64,000 nucleotides of DNA, taken from Jaapia argillacea MUCL 33604. Lineage: Eukaryota > Basidiomycota > Agaricomycetes > Jaapiales > Jaapiaceae. How positions within the stretch are numbered: position 1 is the stretch's first letter; each line of letters opens with the position of its first letter. A program made the position numbers and the translations under genes. The notes below the pieces were generated by a model. The model was not told where the DNA came from, ran no database searches, and saw only the letters and a program-made list of their open reading frames with translations. The DNA lies in contig KL197709.1 of NCBI GenBank assembly GCA_000697665.1, positions 1,778,314-1,842,313 on the forward strand, read 5' to 3'. Shown one piece after another: positions 11,475-22,094 of this stretch.

Positions 11475-13639
11475 GTCGACTCCAACAACCCCACTTCACA
11501 AACTCACTCCCAATCACCCTTCCACTCCTTCTCGCTGGAAACAGCTTCTTCCAAGTAAACCCCCTTACCCGCCACCCGCCCGCCCTCAGCGCGATCCTTC
11601 TCGCGAATCTCGACAACAATTCGAAGAGAGAAGGGACCAAAGACGGAAGGAAATGGATAAGATACGGAAGTCGCATGCCCAGAAGAAGGAGTATATGGCG
11701 TGGGTGGAGTCCCGGTCGCCTTCTGAGAAACTTGTTGCGGATGCTCGAAGAATCGTTTGGAATGGGAGTCGTGACCCTTCCCCCGAGCATCCATTCGTCC
11801 CTTGCAACAGGTCCTCTTTGAAGCGACGGAGGCCTTCCGATGGCCTCGGCGAGCCAGATGCAACTGATCTGGCTGCCTTGGGACCCCGACCGTGCGTCGT
11901 CTCACCGCCGTAGTGAGTTGATTCCGTTCCGTCAACCTTCCCGAGCCCACTTTCTGATGTACAAAAGGCCGACCATGTGTTACGGCGCAGATACGATTAC
12001 TTCTCGGCGATAGGGTCTATTGCTCGCCAACATACAGCTCAGGTAAGCTCTTCTACAAATAGATGGCAACCATTGTCTGACATTTGGAACGAAGGTTGAA
12101 TTTACAGCCGCCCTCCATCATTTGGCGATGGGTGTCGTCCAGAGTGCGACAGAGTTGTTCCGACAATTGTCGACTACTATGCCCTTTCCGTTGGAAAGTT
12201 ATCACGTCTTATTGAGACAATGGCGCAACGCCACGACCCAAGAAGGTGACGGAAAACCACTGCAATCACCAATAGAACCAAAACAATTACCACCCCTAAC
12301 GAAGCGACACATTCGGCGTTCGCGTCGATATCGCCCGTACCCGAAGAATCGAACGGATATGTCGGGACCACGACGTCGGTCCTCTTCCACCGTCGATGCC
12401 CCTCTGATCGATGTCTTCGACATGTTAGAAGTCATCATTCTGTTCCAACGCTGTACGCTTGGAGATACTTCACCACATTTCGACCCTGTTCAGCCCTGCC
12501 GCTCGGCCGCCTCCATGCCTTTCAGTGCCTTCGGCGACGCCCATCACGTTGGACCACTGCGCGATCTGACGAACCTGCCTGATGAATCGACCCCCTTGAC
12601 GGTGTCCTATTCATTCGACGACGAGGCCGATATTACACTCGTCGGGACAGAGCCGATCCTCATCGACTCGCCCTCTTTCGAAGATGTCAAGGCTATCTCG
12701 AAACGTATGGCTCATTTGTCCATCCACCCCGATTCCGATGGAAATTCGCTCGTTGACGACGAGATGAACACCGAGGGTTTATTCTCTGTTGACCCAGGCG
12801 CCCGGTCTCCGTTGCAAATGCTGGACCATTCAATGGATTGGAAACCTACGAACACATGCGATCCAATCGCTGCGACGGAGTCGATGTCAGGCGTGACTCC
12901 CACCCCTCAGCACATCCAGTGTTCCTCATCGGTGTTGTCCGACATGCACGCAGAGGAAGTTGTTGGTCACGTTGTTTCGTCCTATCAACACGAGACCGAG
13001 CAAGACCGGGCACAAGAATCACTCGATCCATTCTACAACACACTGCACACCCTCAGCACCGTTCCAAGGCGCAATCGACCACGCATCAGGCTGCGATTTG
13101 CCGACCATTCCGTCGTACTTCCTGGGGATGGGAGCAAAGCAATTGTTCATGCTATTCAGTTCTCTGCCCCCCGTGGAGCCAATGAAGGAGAGGGAATGGA
13201 TGTAGATTCGTTTGATGATTGGGAAACTCCTGAATCGCCCAAAGGAACAATGGGAGGGCCTGGAGTCGAGGAGGGAGAAGATGTCGAAGAGGAAGTGGAG
13301 GAGGAGGAGGAGGAGGAAGGAGGAAGTCCTGGGATGGGTGTGGAGGATGAGGATGCGGTTGGAGAGGAGGACGAGGATGGGGATAACGATGAGGATGAGG
13401 ATGTGGATGAAGATGAGGGTGAGGAAGAAGATGACGACGAGGATGGCGAGCAGAAGGCCGAGGTGCATGAGGGAGAGGATGACGACGAAAGAGAAGAGGA
13501 AGATGAAGATGAAGATGAAGAAAAAGAAACTGATAAGGCATTGCAAGAAAACCAGAGAAAATTGTTGCAAATGATGAAGGATTTGGAGGCGTTGAAAAGA
13601 GCGAGGAAGGTTTACCTTGAGATTCAAGAGCCCGGATGA
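11473..13639 (+). CDS. Hypothetical protein with long acidic tract and C-terminal coiled coil
   Basis: Not recognised. Probably three exons. The first (from 11473) encodes a proline-rich start, then a charged helix (FEERRDQRRKEMDKIRKSHA). The second carries ADHVLRRRYDYFSAIGSIAR up to the GTAAGC donor near 12032. The third starts at a GAAG acceptor near 12094 with VEFTAALHHLAMGVVQSATE and runs open to 13639. The third exon has a Ser/Pro-rich middle with basic RRSRRYRPYPKNR, an almost purely Glu/Asp tract (about 13260-13530) and a final helix KLLQMMKDLEALKRARKVYL. The acidic tail and basic patch suggest a nuclear or chromatin-associated protein, but that is only inference from composition. The first intron is ambiguous: a CC|GTGCGT donor with a CCCGAG acceptor keeps frame. 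Confidence 0.65.
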
Positions 13640-13889
13640 CATTGCCAGGTGCGTCCACTATCTTATCCCCCATCGTCATCCGCTTGACAGTTGTTGCATT
13701 CTTTGATGCAGATTGCGAACGTCATCTCGAGATTTCACTTTTTTATTTTGTCCCAGAGCATTCAAACTTTTCTTTCGACGGACGTCAAACACCCAGATCA
13801 ATCGTCTCATTTCTTTTTTTATTATTCTCCACTTGGCATATCTGCCTTTCGACTTCCTTCTACCCGAGAACCGTGATATCCTCCGAGCG

Positions 13890-14405
13890 ATATTTCCTGT
13901 GGTGTCGACGAGCCCAGAGCCAAGTTACCACGACATACGAAGCACTGGCCACCACTGGACATTCTCTCGCGGCGGCGAGCTCTTCACCTCTCCTGGCAGC
14001 AAGAAGGCCCATGGTTCGAGCTAGTTGTCTTCAGTATCGACGAGCCCAGCACAGGATTTCACGACACTCCTCGTGCTGAGCTCGAGTCCAAAGTCCTTCG
14101 ACGCAAAGTTCTTGTGGTTTCGACAAGTCCAGAGCCGAGTTATCACGACACGACGCTCTGCCTACCACAAGACCATTTTATCGACGCAGCAACACTCCGT
14201 AGCTCAGCTATTCGCAAATCCAGAGCGGAGTTATCACGACGCAACACTCTGGCTACCACCAGGTCTTTCCTCAACACAGAAACTCCCTGTAGCTCATCCG
14301 TCTGCAAGTCCAGAGCCGAGTTATCACGACGCAACGCTCTGGCAACTGCCATATATTGGATTTCGTGGCGTCGACAAGCCCCAAGACCACTAATCACGAT
14401 TAGGT
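13890..14405 (+). repeat. Degenerate tandem repeat with hairpin-forming units
   Basis: About six imperfect copies of a unit whose core reads CCAGAGCCGAGTTATCACGA, at about 13914, 14046, 14129, 14220, 14310 and 14380. The three best copies are spaced 90-91 bases apart; older copies are more diverged and less regular. In the best copies the core is followed by GCTCTGG, the inverse complement of its first seven bases, so each unit can fold into a stem with a loop of roughly 18-20 bases. Two overlapping plus-strand frames run through it, one giving repeated KSRAELSRRN peptides, but I do not regard either as established coding. Confidence 0.75.
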
Positions 14406-14716
14406 GGCCGCCACTTGGTCTTTCGAGCTTACGACTGCACCCTCCCCTGCTACGACCTGAAGAGATTCGCACGTTCCTCAAGCGATCTTTTGTGGTGTTG
14501 AAGAGAACATCGCCTACTTGAACAAGACTGCCTCGGACACTCAATATACCAATTCCACGCTTAACCTTGGCACTGCTACTACTACCCTTATTTCTGGCGC
14601 TGCTTTTCTTTTTGCCCTCGGCTACACTTGCCCGTTTCTACTTCTACTTGCCCCTGTTTCAGTCTATGTTCCTATCTTCCTGTCGACCCAACATCTCTGG
14701 CCTTGGCTGCTTGACT

Positions 14717-15134
14717 ATGTCCTTTCCACGCACTGGATTTCTCGAGGAAACTTTCTGGTCATATCCCACCGGACTCCACTTGCCGGTGACTCAACCACTT
14801 CAGACTTCACAATCAACCTGGTCCTCAAACCCACCCCAAAGCACCCTATATCCCGCCCAGCCACAACCACAACGACTACAACAATATTACTATCCCAACA
14901 ACGACAACCTTCTCATCAATCCTCGCACACAAACATACAGTACTCCCTTCGGCCGTCATCAATTTGCCTTGCCGGATCAGCGAAGCCAACTGCAGCGCGC
15001 ACATGTGTAAGGGTACCAAGGCTGAGCTCTAACCAATTTTTTCCGCGATACAGGATCCTGAGACGGTGGCTTTGGGCATGTATGGCTGGCAGCAAGAAAT
15101 GGAGCGTTCGTGGTTGGACGCCTTGGGCCTTTGA
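14717..15134 (+). CDS. Possible small hypothetical gene
   Basis: Not recognised. Two exons, 14717-15004 and 15054-15134, joined in phase 0 by a 49-nt intron with a GTGTAA donor, CTAAC branch signal and ACAG acceptor. The protein of 122 residues is Gln/Pro/Ser/Tyr-rich (TLYPAQPQPQRLQQYYYPNN) and ends DPETVALGMYGWQQEMERSW. The frame stays protein-like after the TGA (RVEEGMLESLVDL) up to a clean GTGAGT donor, so the stop may be a nonsense change in a longer gene or a sequencing error. Composition suggests a disordered protein. Confidence 0.35.
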
Positions 15135-16230
15135 AGAGTCGAGGAAGGGATGCTGGAGAGTCTAGTTGATTTGGTGAGTGTCTTTATTGTTTGGAATCAT
15201 GTATTTGTTGGATGCTGACTTCTTCACCGGCTTTTGTAAAGACATGAGCGCTCTGGTTTCTGACTCGGTTGATGTCCGTTGAGGCAGTTCTCGTCGTTCT
15301 CGTTACGGTGAGTATTTGCGATTCTATGCGCCATTGCCATTCGCTAACTAGTGGTGGTTCTTGGGCGGAGGGCAATGTGGTCGTCACGATCACGTTGCCC
15401 TCTTTGTAGTATTCTCGCCTGGGTACTGGTGAGGACTTTCTCTAGACTGAGTTACCGACCAGGTACGCCTCCCTTCCCACTCCTACTTCATCACCACCTA
15501 ACCACCCCTCACTCCAGATGTAGCTCGCCGTCATCCAACTAGAATATGAAAACCTCGGCAAGCCCGGAGGAGAAGGTGACGACCGCGAACACCACCAACG
15601 CCGCTGCCCCATTGCCTATATGCCACTGTCTATGACGGACCCCCGTGTAAGTATCGTGGATTCTTTGTGAGCCGTGATGCCAAAGTATCCTTTTTCGCTT
15701 GTGTTGTTGCTGTTTTTGTTGGGGGAGTTGGTTTTGGTGGGGGCGAGGAGATGAGGGTTGAGGGGGTTGCGATGATGAGTTTGGGCACATTGCTATGCTG
15801 GGTTTATAACGACATTTCTATGGCTGGGGGTTGGTGGTTTGGGATTGTGATTGGGATTGGGAGAGGTGGTCTGGATGTGTTTGTTGAGGGAACGAGATTT
15901 GTGGACGACGGTGGCTTGATAGCTTGTCAGGGCCGGTGTGGGAGATCTGGACGGGGATCTAAGGCGACGTTGGAGAGGTCGATGGGGTTTTGTTTCATGC
16001 CTATGGCACACGTATACCTATTTTTCTTTGACATTTATCATTTTACCTTTTGCACGTCAGATCGACCTTACATACATTGTGAACGTTTCCTTTGAATTGT
16101 ATAGAATGAAAATAAAGCCTTTCATGAGCACGATATATGCATGGACAGGAAACGAAAATCTAATAGAGTACATAAAGAGTACAACGTTCTTCATGATCTA
16201 CAACTCAAAGTACATGTCGACAGTCCACCT
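15135..16230. other. Exon-like fragments, no resolved gene
   Basis: Several plus-strand blocks have intron-like flanks. One is near 15522-15652 and reads VIQLEYENLGKPGGEGDDRE before a GTAAGT donor. Another, near 15241-15300, ends at a GTGAGT donor. I could not join them into one frame without stops. A decayed gene or an unresolved multi-exon gene is possible. The last part (about 16085-16230) is the 3' untranslated region of the SDT1-like gene. Confidence 0.3.
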
Positions 16231-17283
16231 CTACTCTTTCTTGAAAATATCAGACCAGACGACCCTCAACTCCTCCAACGTGGAGACAACGACCAATTTG
16301 TCGTCCTCCTCAGCATCAACCCCACTCCCACCATCCAACCGTTCATTGTCAATCTCCCTAATCCTACCACCTTCTACAATCTCCAAGCCATGTTCGCTAA
16401 AATGGACACAGCGAGACCAGCCTGCACGTTTGGCTGCTTCTACGTTGGCGCGGTTGTCGTCTATGAAGAGGGATTTTTGGGGGGTTGTTTGTGCGATCTG
16501 GAGGGCCTTTGTTGGGGGATAATGTGAGACGAGAAGGGAATGGGTAAATGAGGGAAGGGGAATGAGTACCTGGTCGTAAAACTCTTTTTCTGGTTTGCAG
16601 TAAAAGTTGGGTTGGGCGTAATCGCAGTATACTAGGCCTTCTATTAGGTCGTCGATGCCGAGGATCCGGAGGACTCGTTGTGCGTGCTATTTCAAGAGAG
16701 CGTGTTATATAACGATGGGTTGAGGGTAAATGGAAGAATGGACTTACTGTGCGGTAGGCGTTCGTCAATGCCCAAACACGGACCCTTGTGCGATCGATAT
16801 CCTCGAATAGTTTTCGGAGGCCGGGGTCTGGTTTGATCATTTCTTCAAGGGGAAGAGATCCATCGCATTTCGCATCAAAGTCGAATGGATCTATGACGAT
16901 TCAAAGTATGGGGCGCCTTGGTCAGTAAAGACCATGTTGGACACCAAAAGAAAAAGGATTACTTTACCAATGTCGTGATGACGGACGAGACCTCGAATGG
17001 CAAGACCGTACTGGGCGTAATAGCGGAGATGGAGTTCGGAGGCTTCGTGTTGGTCAAACCCCATCTGCAGGAAATAACCTGGGGGGTGTTAGAGGGTGAG
17101 ATGGGGGGTGGGGAGGTGGGACAGACCGAGGATGCGTTTGCCCATTGCCTGAGAGATCTTCGAGCTCGCCGAATACAGCGTGTTGTCAATGTCGAACCAC
17201 ACGACTAGCCGCTCGTCCTGGGGTGCCCCGTTGACTTGCGTGGTCACGCCATTGATATGCACGGCAGCTCCGTTGACTTGCAT
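16231..17283 (-). CDS. SDT1: HAD-superfamily pyrimidine 5'-nucleotidase, SDT1/SSM1 type
   Basis: Haloacid dehalogenase-fold phosphatase acting on pyrimidine nucleotides in yeast homologues. Five exons: 17283-17127, 17078-16968, 16890-16748, 16686-16570 and about 16512-16231. Motif I is VVWFDIDNTLYSAS (two catalytic Asp), followed by the cap segment GYFLQMGFDQHEASELHLRY, the family signature DFDAKCDGSLPLEEMI, motif II ALTNAYRT, YCDYAQPNFYCKPEKEFYDQ with the motif III lysine, and motif IV KSLFIDDNRANVEAAKRAGW. The start is the ATG of MQVNGAAV; the leader of about 25 residues repeats the element VNGA. The final segment, GSGVDAEEDDKLVVV to the stop, and the 3' untranslated region recur as a partial copy at 63.25 kb. 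Confidence 0.9.
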
Positions 17284-17642
17284 GGTTGTGGTATAGATGG
17301 ACACGTTGGTGGTGCAAGTGTGAAAGTGATGACACAAAGATATGACACATGCTACTATCACGTGAATAACCCTAACCTCGATATGGCCTGCATCCAATCG
17401 GGGAACGCCGAAGGATAGAGCAGCACACCCCGCCCAGCAGCGCTCAACGTCAAGACTATCCTCAAGACCGACATAGTGAGTATTGCCCGCCCATTTTACT
17501 GTGCCAGCATGCTCTGGGAGGTGTCTACGGTGCATCTGTCCCTTTGGATCGAGCGAATGGAGCGACAAACAGGGTGGATGGCTCCAGTCACCTCCAGATG
17601 CACTTGGCCACTTGGGTAACTTCAGCTAACGCCCCCTTACAG
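17284..17642. other. Divergent promoter of SDT1-like and eL6 genes
   Basis: 359 bases between two start codons. A TTACAG acceptor directly abuts the eL6 ATG, with GCTAAC 16 bases upstream as a branch signal, so an intron in the eL6 5' leader probably lies here. Confidence 0.45.
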
Positions 17643-18317
17643 ATGGCCCGCACAAAGCAAGACACACCCGCCACCAAAGAAGTCAAGGTCGGCGGCGACA
17701 AGAACGGCTCCACCCGCCTCATTCCCACATCCAAAGCCCCCCGTTACTACCCAGCAGAAGACGTCCACCAACCAAAGAAATCACGAAAAGTCCCTAAACC
17801 ATCCAACCTCCGCTCATCCATCACTCCCGGTACCGTCTTGATCTTGCTCGCTGGCAGGTTTAGGGGAAAGCGGGTTGTCTTCTTGAAGCAGTTGGAGAGC
17901 GGCCTTTTGTTGGTCACTGGCCCTTACAAGGTTAATGGCGTCCCTCTGCGACGAGTTAGCCAGGCCTACGTTATCGCTACCTCCACCAAAGTTGACTTGG
18001 GCGACTTCAAGGTCTGTCTTTTTTCTCCGATTTCCCTTTTTCCTTGGGTCCTCAAATCGGAATAGGTCAATACCAAGATCAACGACGCTTACTTTGGCAA
18101 ATCAAAAGCCAAGGGTTCCGTCTCAGCAGAACACGAGTTCTTCGAGGATGGAAAGGCAAAGGAGAAGGAGGCTTTCCCCGAATCAAAGGCTGCAGATCAA
18201 AAGGAGGTTGACAAGGCCGTCATTGCTGGTATCAAAAAGACCGAGCATTTGGCAAAGTACTTGAAGGCCACTTGGGGGTTATCCAAGGGTCAGTTCCCTC
18301 ATAGTATGGCGTTCTGA
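17643..18317 (+). CDS. RPL6: 60S ribosomal protein eL6
   Basis: Protein of the large cytoplasmic ribosomal subunit. Two coding exons, 17643-18011 and 18066-18317, with a 54-nt GTCTGT...TAG intron. Family landmarks are the KOW-like core [60 protein letters not shown], and after the splice [14 protein letters not shown], ending [13 protein letters not shown]. Length of about 206 residues fits fungal eL6. The ATG immediately follows an intron acceptor, suggesting a leader intron, as is common for fungal ribosomal protein genes. Confidence 0.95.
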
Positions 18318-18657
18318 TTCTGTGGCTGGGGTGGATTGGATTAGAGGGAGATAGAGGTTGAGGGAACCCCCCGCTTTGGTGGTCGTACTCGTACTCGTCA
18401 TCCTCTTACTTTTGATTCGTTGGGTGGGCGGTTGGGGTCGCTTCCTTCTATGCTATGCTTTGCGTCGTCGTACTTCATGACCACCATTTGTCCGTCTATG
18501 CTATGATGACAAAAACATCCCATGATCTCGCATCCATGGCGAGTTGTATTTTCGAGGTGCATCCGACGAAATGGCACGGTAGCCAAACAAGGTGGACAGT
18601 AACCAAGTTTCATATTCAACGCAACACAGGTATTCGAACAAGTACCCCAATTCCACT
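18318..18657. other. Convergent 3' region
   Basis: 340 bases between the stops of eL6 (+) and the amine oxidase (-). Nothing else seen. Confidence 0.5.
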
Positions 18658-21600
18658 CTAAAACTCCAACTTAATCCTATGATACAACTCCGCCTCCCTC
18701 CTCATCTCCTCAATCCCCATACCCTCCTTAACCTTCCCATCAACCCCAAAAGCAGTCAACCCCCCATACTCAAACTCTCCCACCTTCTCCGGCACACAAT
18801 TCTCCGGCTTCACTCCATAATCATCAAAAGTGAACGGAGCGCCGGGTGTGACGGGTGCACGGAGTAAGATGGCGTTGATGGATTCGAGAGAGACGTCAGT
18901 ATCGAAATAGTTGAGAGGTGTTAGGAAGAATGAGGAGGCTGCCATGTTGGTGCGGGTGTTGGGGACGTCTTCGGCTTGGGGCTGGTCAAATCCATTAGTC
19001 AGAGTTAAGAGAGGAGGGAAGGAAATAGGTACCAAGTGGTGCATCCCGACGTTCACCCAAGCAACCAAATCCTCCTGAGTGATATTCTCCCCATCAAAGA
19101 ACTTGTGGAAATCCACAACAGGGTCCCCAGGCAAGTTCATATTCCACATACTACTCGAAGTAGGCTCCGTCTCCTTCCTCTTGGACACCGCAAGGTTATA
19201 CCTCGCCCAATTCGCATTGTTCAACAGGCGTTTAGAGCCAACCACAGTCTACGATCAAGCGAGGGGAGTTAGAATCCCGAGCGACATGCTTATGCTGTGA
19301 GAAGGGCAACGTACGTTCCGAATCGGCGAATACCCAGGATGAATAGCATACCCCCTAGGGTTCCCCCACGAGTTCTTCTCCTCACTATTAACAAACGCAT
19401 ATCCACCCTGGAAATTCTCCGGCCAATTCAACAACGCCCCATCCTCATTCTCAATAATCTCTCTATTAATCTTTTGTTGGATAACTTCCGTTCCCCAATC
19501 TTCATCGAGCCACGGGTGCTCGACATGTTCGACGTGAGTCGTAGTGGAGAGGAGAGAGTTGGATAAGCCTGCTACGTCTAGATCGACCTTGTAGTTGATG
19601 ACGTGATCGTGGAGGGAACCCACTGTGCAGAGGTTAGGAGTTAGGTCGTGTATGAGAGGAGAGGGAACGAACTGGATGTATCACGGATCTGGGAACCGTA
19701 TCCTGCTTGGAGGGGCTCCCAGTAGCCTCCTTGCAAGTAACCAGAGGCGGATAGGCGGACTTCGATAGTACCATCAAAGTGGAACATGTAGTCAAACTAC
19801 AAACAAGCACGCCCATCAGTAAAATTCATGATCCGTCTTCAAGGGACTTACGACTGGAGACAAAACAGAGCGCCACGATGTTTAACATGGGCTGTAGTCT
19901 GATGCAAGAGTGTGACTTACGATAGTCATAACTGATCAAGTCCACATCAGTCCAAATTCCTCCAACATCAACGAACGCACTCACTTTCCGACAGTACTGA
20001 TACTCCTAATGGTCAAGACATACCCTCTAATCGATCCAAATTCGCCATCCATATACCCCGTGTGTCTAGAAATCGGTCTCCCACTATCCTGTTCGAAAAT
20101 ACAAATCGCGCGATCTCGAGAGATGCTGCCCAGAGGAGAATGGGTTGTGGCAGGGAGGTAGACCGCTTCGTAAGGACAGTCGTAGCCTGGGATCATGTCT
20201 CGGACAGCTTGGCCCATGCCGAAGAATCGATCGAGCCAGGCGGTTGTGGCTTGCATCGGGTCGTTGCCGGCTAGAAAACGGGTTAGTTAGTGCAAGAGGA
20301 GGAAATACCTGGGGGCCGTACCGTATTGCGCGAGGGCTTCTTGAGGTGCCAGCTGAACATTAGTAGGTTAGAACGCGCAACAACGAAACCATGGAGCGAG
20401 CGACGGTACCTCGTAGACCAGTCTCTCGTTCTTAAACCTGATATCCCAAAGACTCAATCCCATATCCCTATCGAAAGTTTAAGGTTAGACGCTAACTGGG
20501 TGGAGTGAACCACGAGGCTGACCTGTTGAAACCAAGGTATAATCCCCAACCCATCCAGCTGACATACTGTAACGTCCTGTCGACCCTGAACCTCAGGCCA
20601 GCGAAGGAAACTGAACGAGGTCCTGGGAGATGGTCAAGATCGCGAGGCTCCCCGATACGGTGCCTTGCGCTCCAAGAAAGGTCTTGTGTATCTCTCTGAT
20701 CCGGACGATCAGGAAGTCGCTTCAATGTTCCGTTGTGGAAAGCATCCATGAAAGACTCCACCGAAGGGAAAACTTGGTGGTTATACACAATCTGCCAGAG
20801 GGCATATGAGGAACACCGCTTATGTCGATTTGGAATGGACTCACTTTGAGGAGGCTCCATTGAGAAGGATCGGTGCCGCTGACGTCCACGTAGTGGAAGA
20901 AGTTGATCGGGTGCAACCAAGGTCCAGGGATATTTCGTCGCCATGAGACCCACAATCGACGGAAGGAGCCATCGAAGCTGAACGGAGCACTCGCTCCTGC
21001 GATAAGGGTATCGTTGGGCAATCCGAGTGCCACACCGCCAAATAGTTCCTTTTTTGACGTCAAGACATCAGCGAGATGACTTGGGATGACGGGGACGATA
21101 TACCGACCTGAGTGGCCTCGGCTAGAAGGGGCATGTACTTGCCAGCCAAAGGAGTCAGCTCCGTTCCTCGAACGAAGCCACGGGCATGGTAAGGTATTTC
21201 ATCGCGATGATAAATGTCCTTGAGTTCCTCCAGGCTTGTCTTTGAGGAAATCGGGAGCGGCCCAACGAGGTAGTCTTTAATGACAGGAACTGATCCATAA
21301 TGGACAGTAACCCGCGCGTACTTGTCGGGAGGAGGGATCGTAGAAGGTGAGTTCAAGTATGCAACCGCCGCAGCCTTTGGTGGCTGATAGACCTCGATAA
21401 GGTAGATGAAGTTATCCGTGAGTTCTGCGAGGTCACTTTGAGTCAAATTCAACCCTCTATCCGGAGATTCGAGCCATGATTGAATCTCCACAGTCTCGTT
21501 GACTGTTAGTGATGCCCAAATATTCACAGGCGCAGGGGCGGAAGCAGCAGGTGGGAGCCCCGACGCGCAGGCTTTGAGAGGCTTTGAGTCGGATCCTAGA

Positions 21601-21803
21601 AGCCCTGGAATTGTCTCCCCTGGCTGCGACAATGAGTGCGCGGAGAATGGGGAGGAGATGTACACCAAGGAGAGAGTGATCGCGCCGATAATGGCGAGGG
21701 CGCCGTAGCCCGCACGTCGACTGAAGCCCGGCCTGGCCCTCATCTGAGGGTCGACACTTCCATCTGGAAGATCAGACTGCTTCAAGGGCTGATAGCTGGC
21801 CAT
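18658..21803 (-). CDS. Copper amine oxidase, topaquinone type, with N-terminal membrane anchor
   Basis: Oxidises primary amines to aldehydes with release of ammonia and H2O2, using copper and a tyrosine-derived topaquinone. Exon 1 (21803-21108) has a cytoplasmic start MASYQPLKQSDLPDG and one hydrophobic segment (AGYGALAIIGAITLSLVYIS, residues about 40-60), so the enzyme is probably a type II membrane or secretory-pathway protein. N2/N3 domains follow. The catalytic domain includes GWGLYLGFNR, YDCPYEAVYLPATTHS, RHTGYMDGEFGSIRGYVLTI, then STVGNYDYLFDYMFHFDGTI with the topaquinone Tyr in NYDY. Copper ligands appear as HDHVINYKVDLDV and VNVGMHHLPQAEDVPNTRT. The protein ends ELYHRIKLEF. More than ten exons, among them an 11-nt and a 2-nt exon at the active-site motif (separate entries). 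Confidence 0.93.
19852..19853 (-). other. Putative 2-nt microexon
   Basis: The bases TC sit between a TCTCCAG acceptor and a GTAAGT donor. They are needed to complete a Leu codon (C+TC) and restore frame between the 11-nt exon and TTT GAC TAC, giving NYDYLFDY. Flanking introns are 67 nt and 55 nt (19797-19851). Without these two bases the next exon reads straight into TGA. Confidence 0.7.
19921..19931 (-). other. 11-nt microexon carrying the topaquinone tyrosine
   Basis: TTATGACTATC lies between a GATCAG acceptor and a GTAAGT donor. Joined to the preceding ...GGAAA it gives GGA AAT TAT GAC TAT C, the N-Y-D-Y motif. The flanking introns are 53 nt (19932-19984) and 67 nt (19854-19920). Confidence 0.85.
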
Positions 21804-22094
21804 CTTGCAGGGCTCGGTGGGTGAGCACAAGAGGGATGGTATTCCTGAGAATGCAGGTGGGCGACATAAATATACACATCGAGAGAAAGCCGAGTTCCCG
21901 ATAGTGGAATGCCATAGACGAGATAAGGAGGAGTCAGACTGATAAGTACGGGGCTGCTAAAGATATCGTTGGATCAGGTCCTCGTGCCAGTGGGTGTTCG
22001 GTGCAGAATTGCCTCGGATATTTGGAACCGGAAAAGGCAATCGAAGTGAAACCTACTCTGGCGAATGAAGTTCTGTCCGACGAGTCCGTCGACG

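Noticed and set aside
13019-13642. 207-codon minus-strand open frame opposite the acidic tract
   Set aside because: It is the mirror of a polypurine coding stretch (Ser/Leu/Phe/Pro-rich), an expected artefact of low-complexity sequence on the other strand.
13890-14405. CRISPR-like array
   Set aside because: Repeats are long, degenerate and contiguous, there are no unique spacers of even length, and the genome is eukaryotic.
15667-16095. 142-codon glycine-rich plus-strand open frame
   Set aside because: Composition follows a GT-rich plus strand; it ends inside the 3' region of the SDT1-like gene and has no support.
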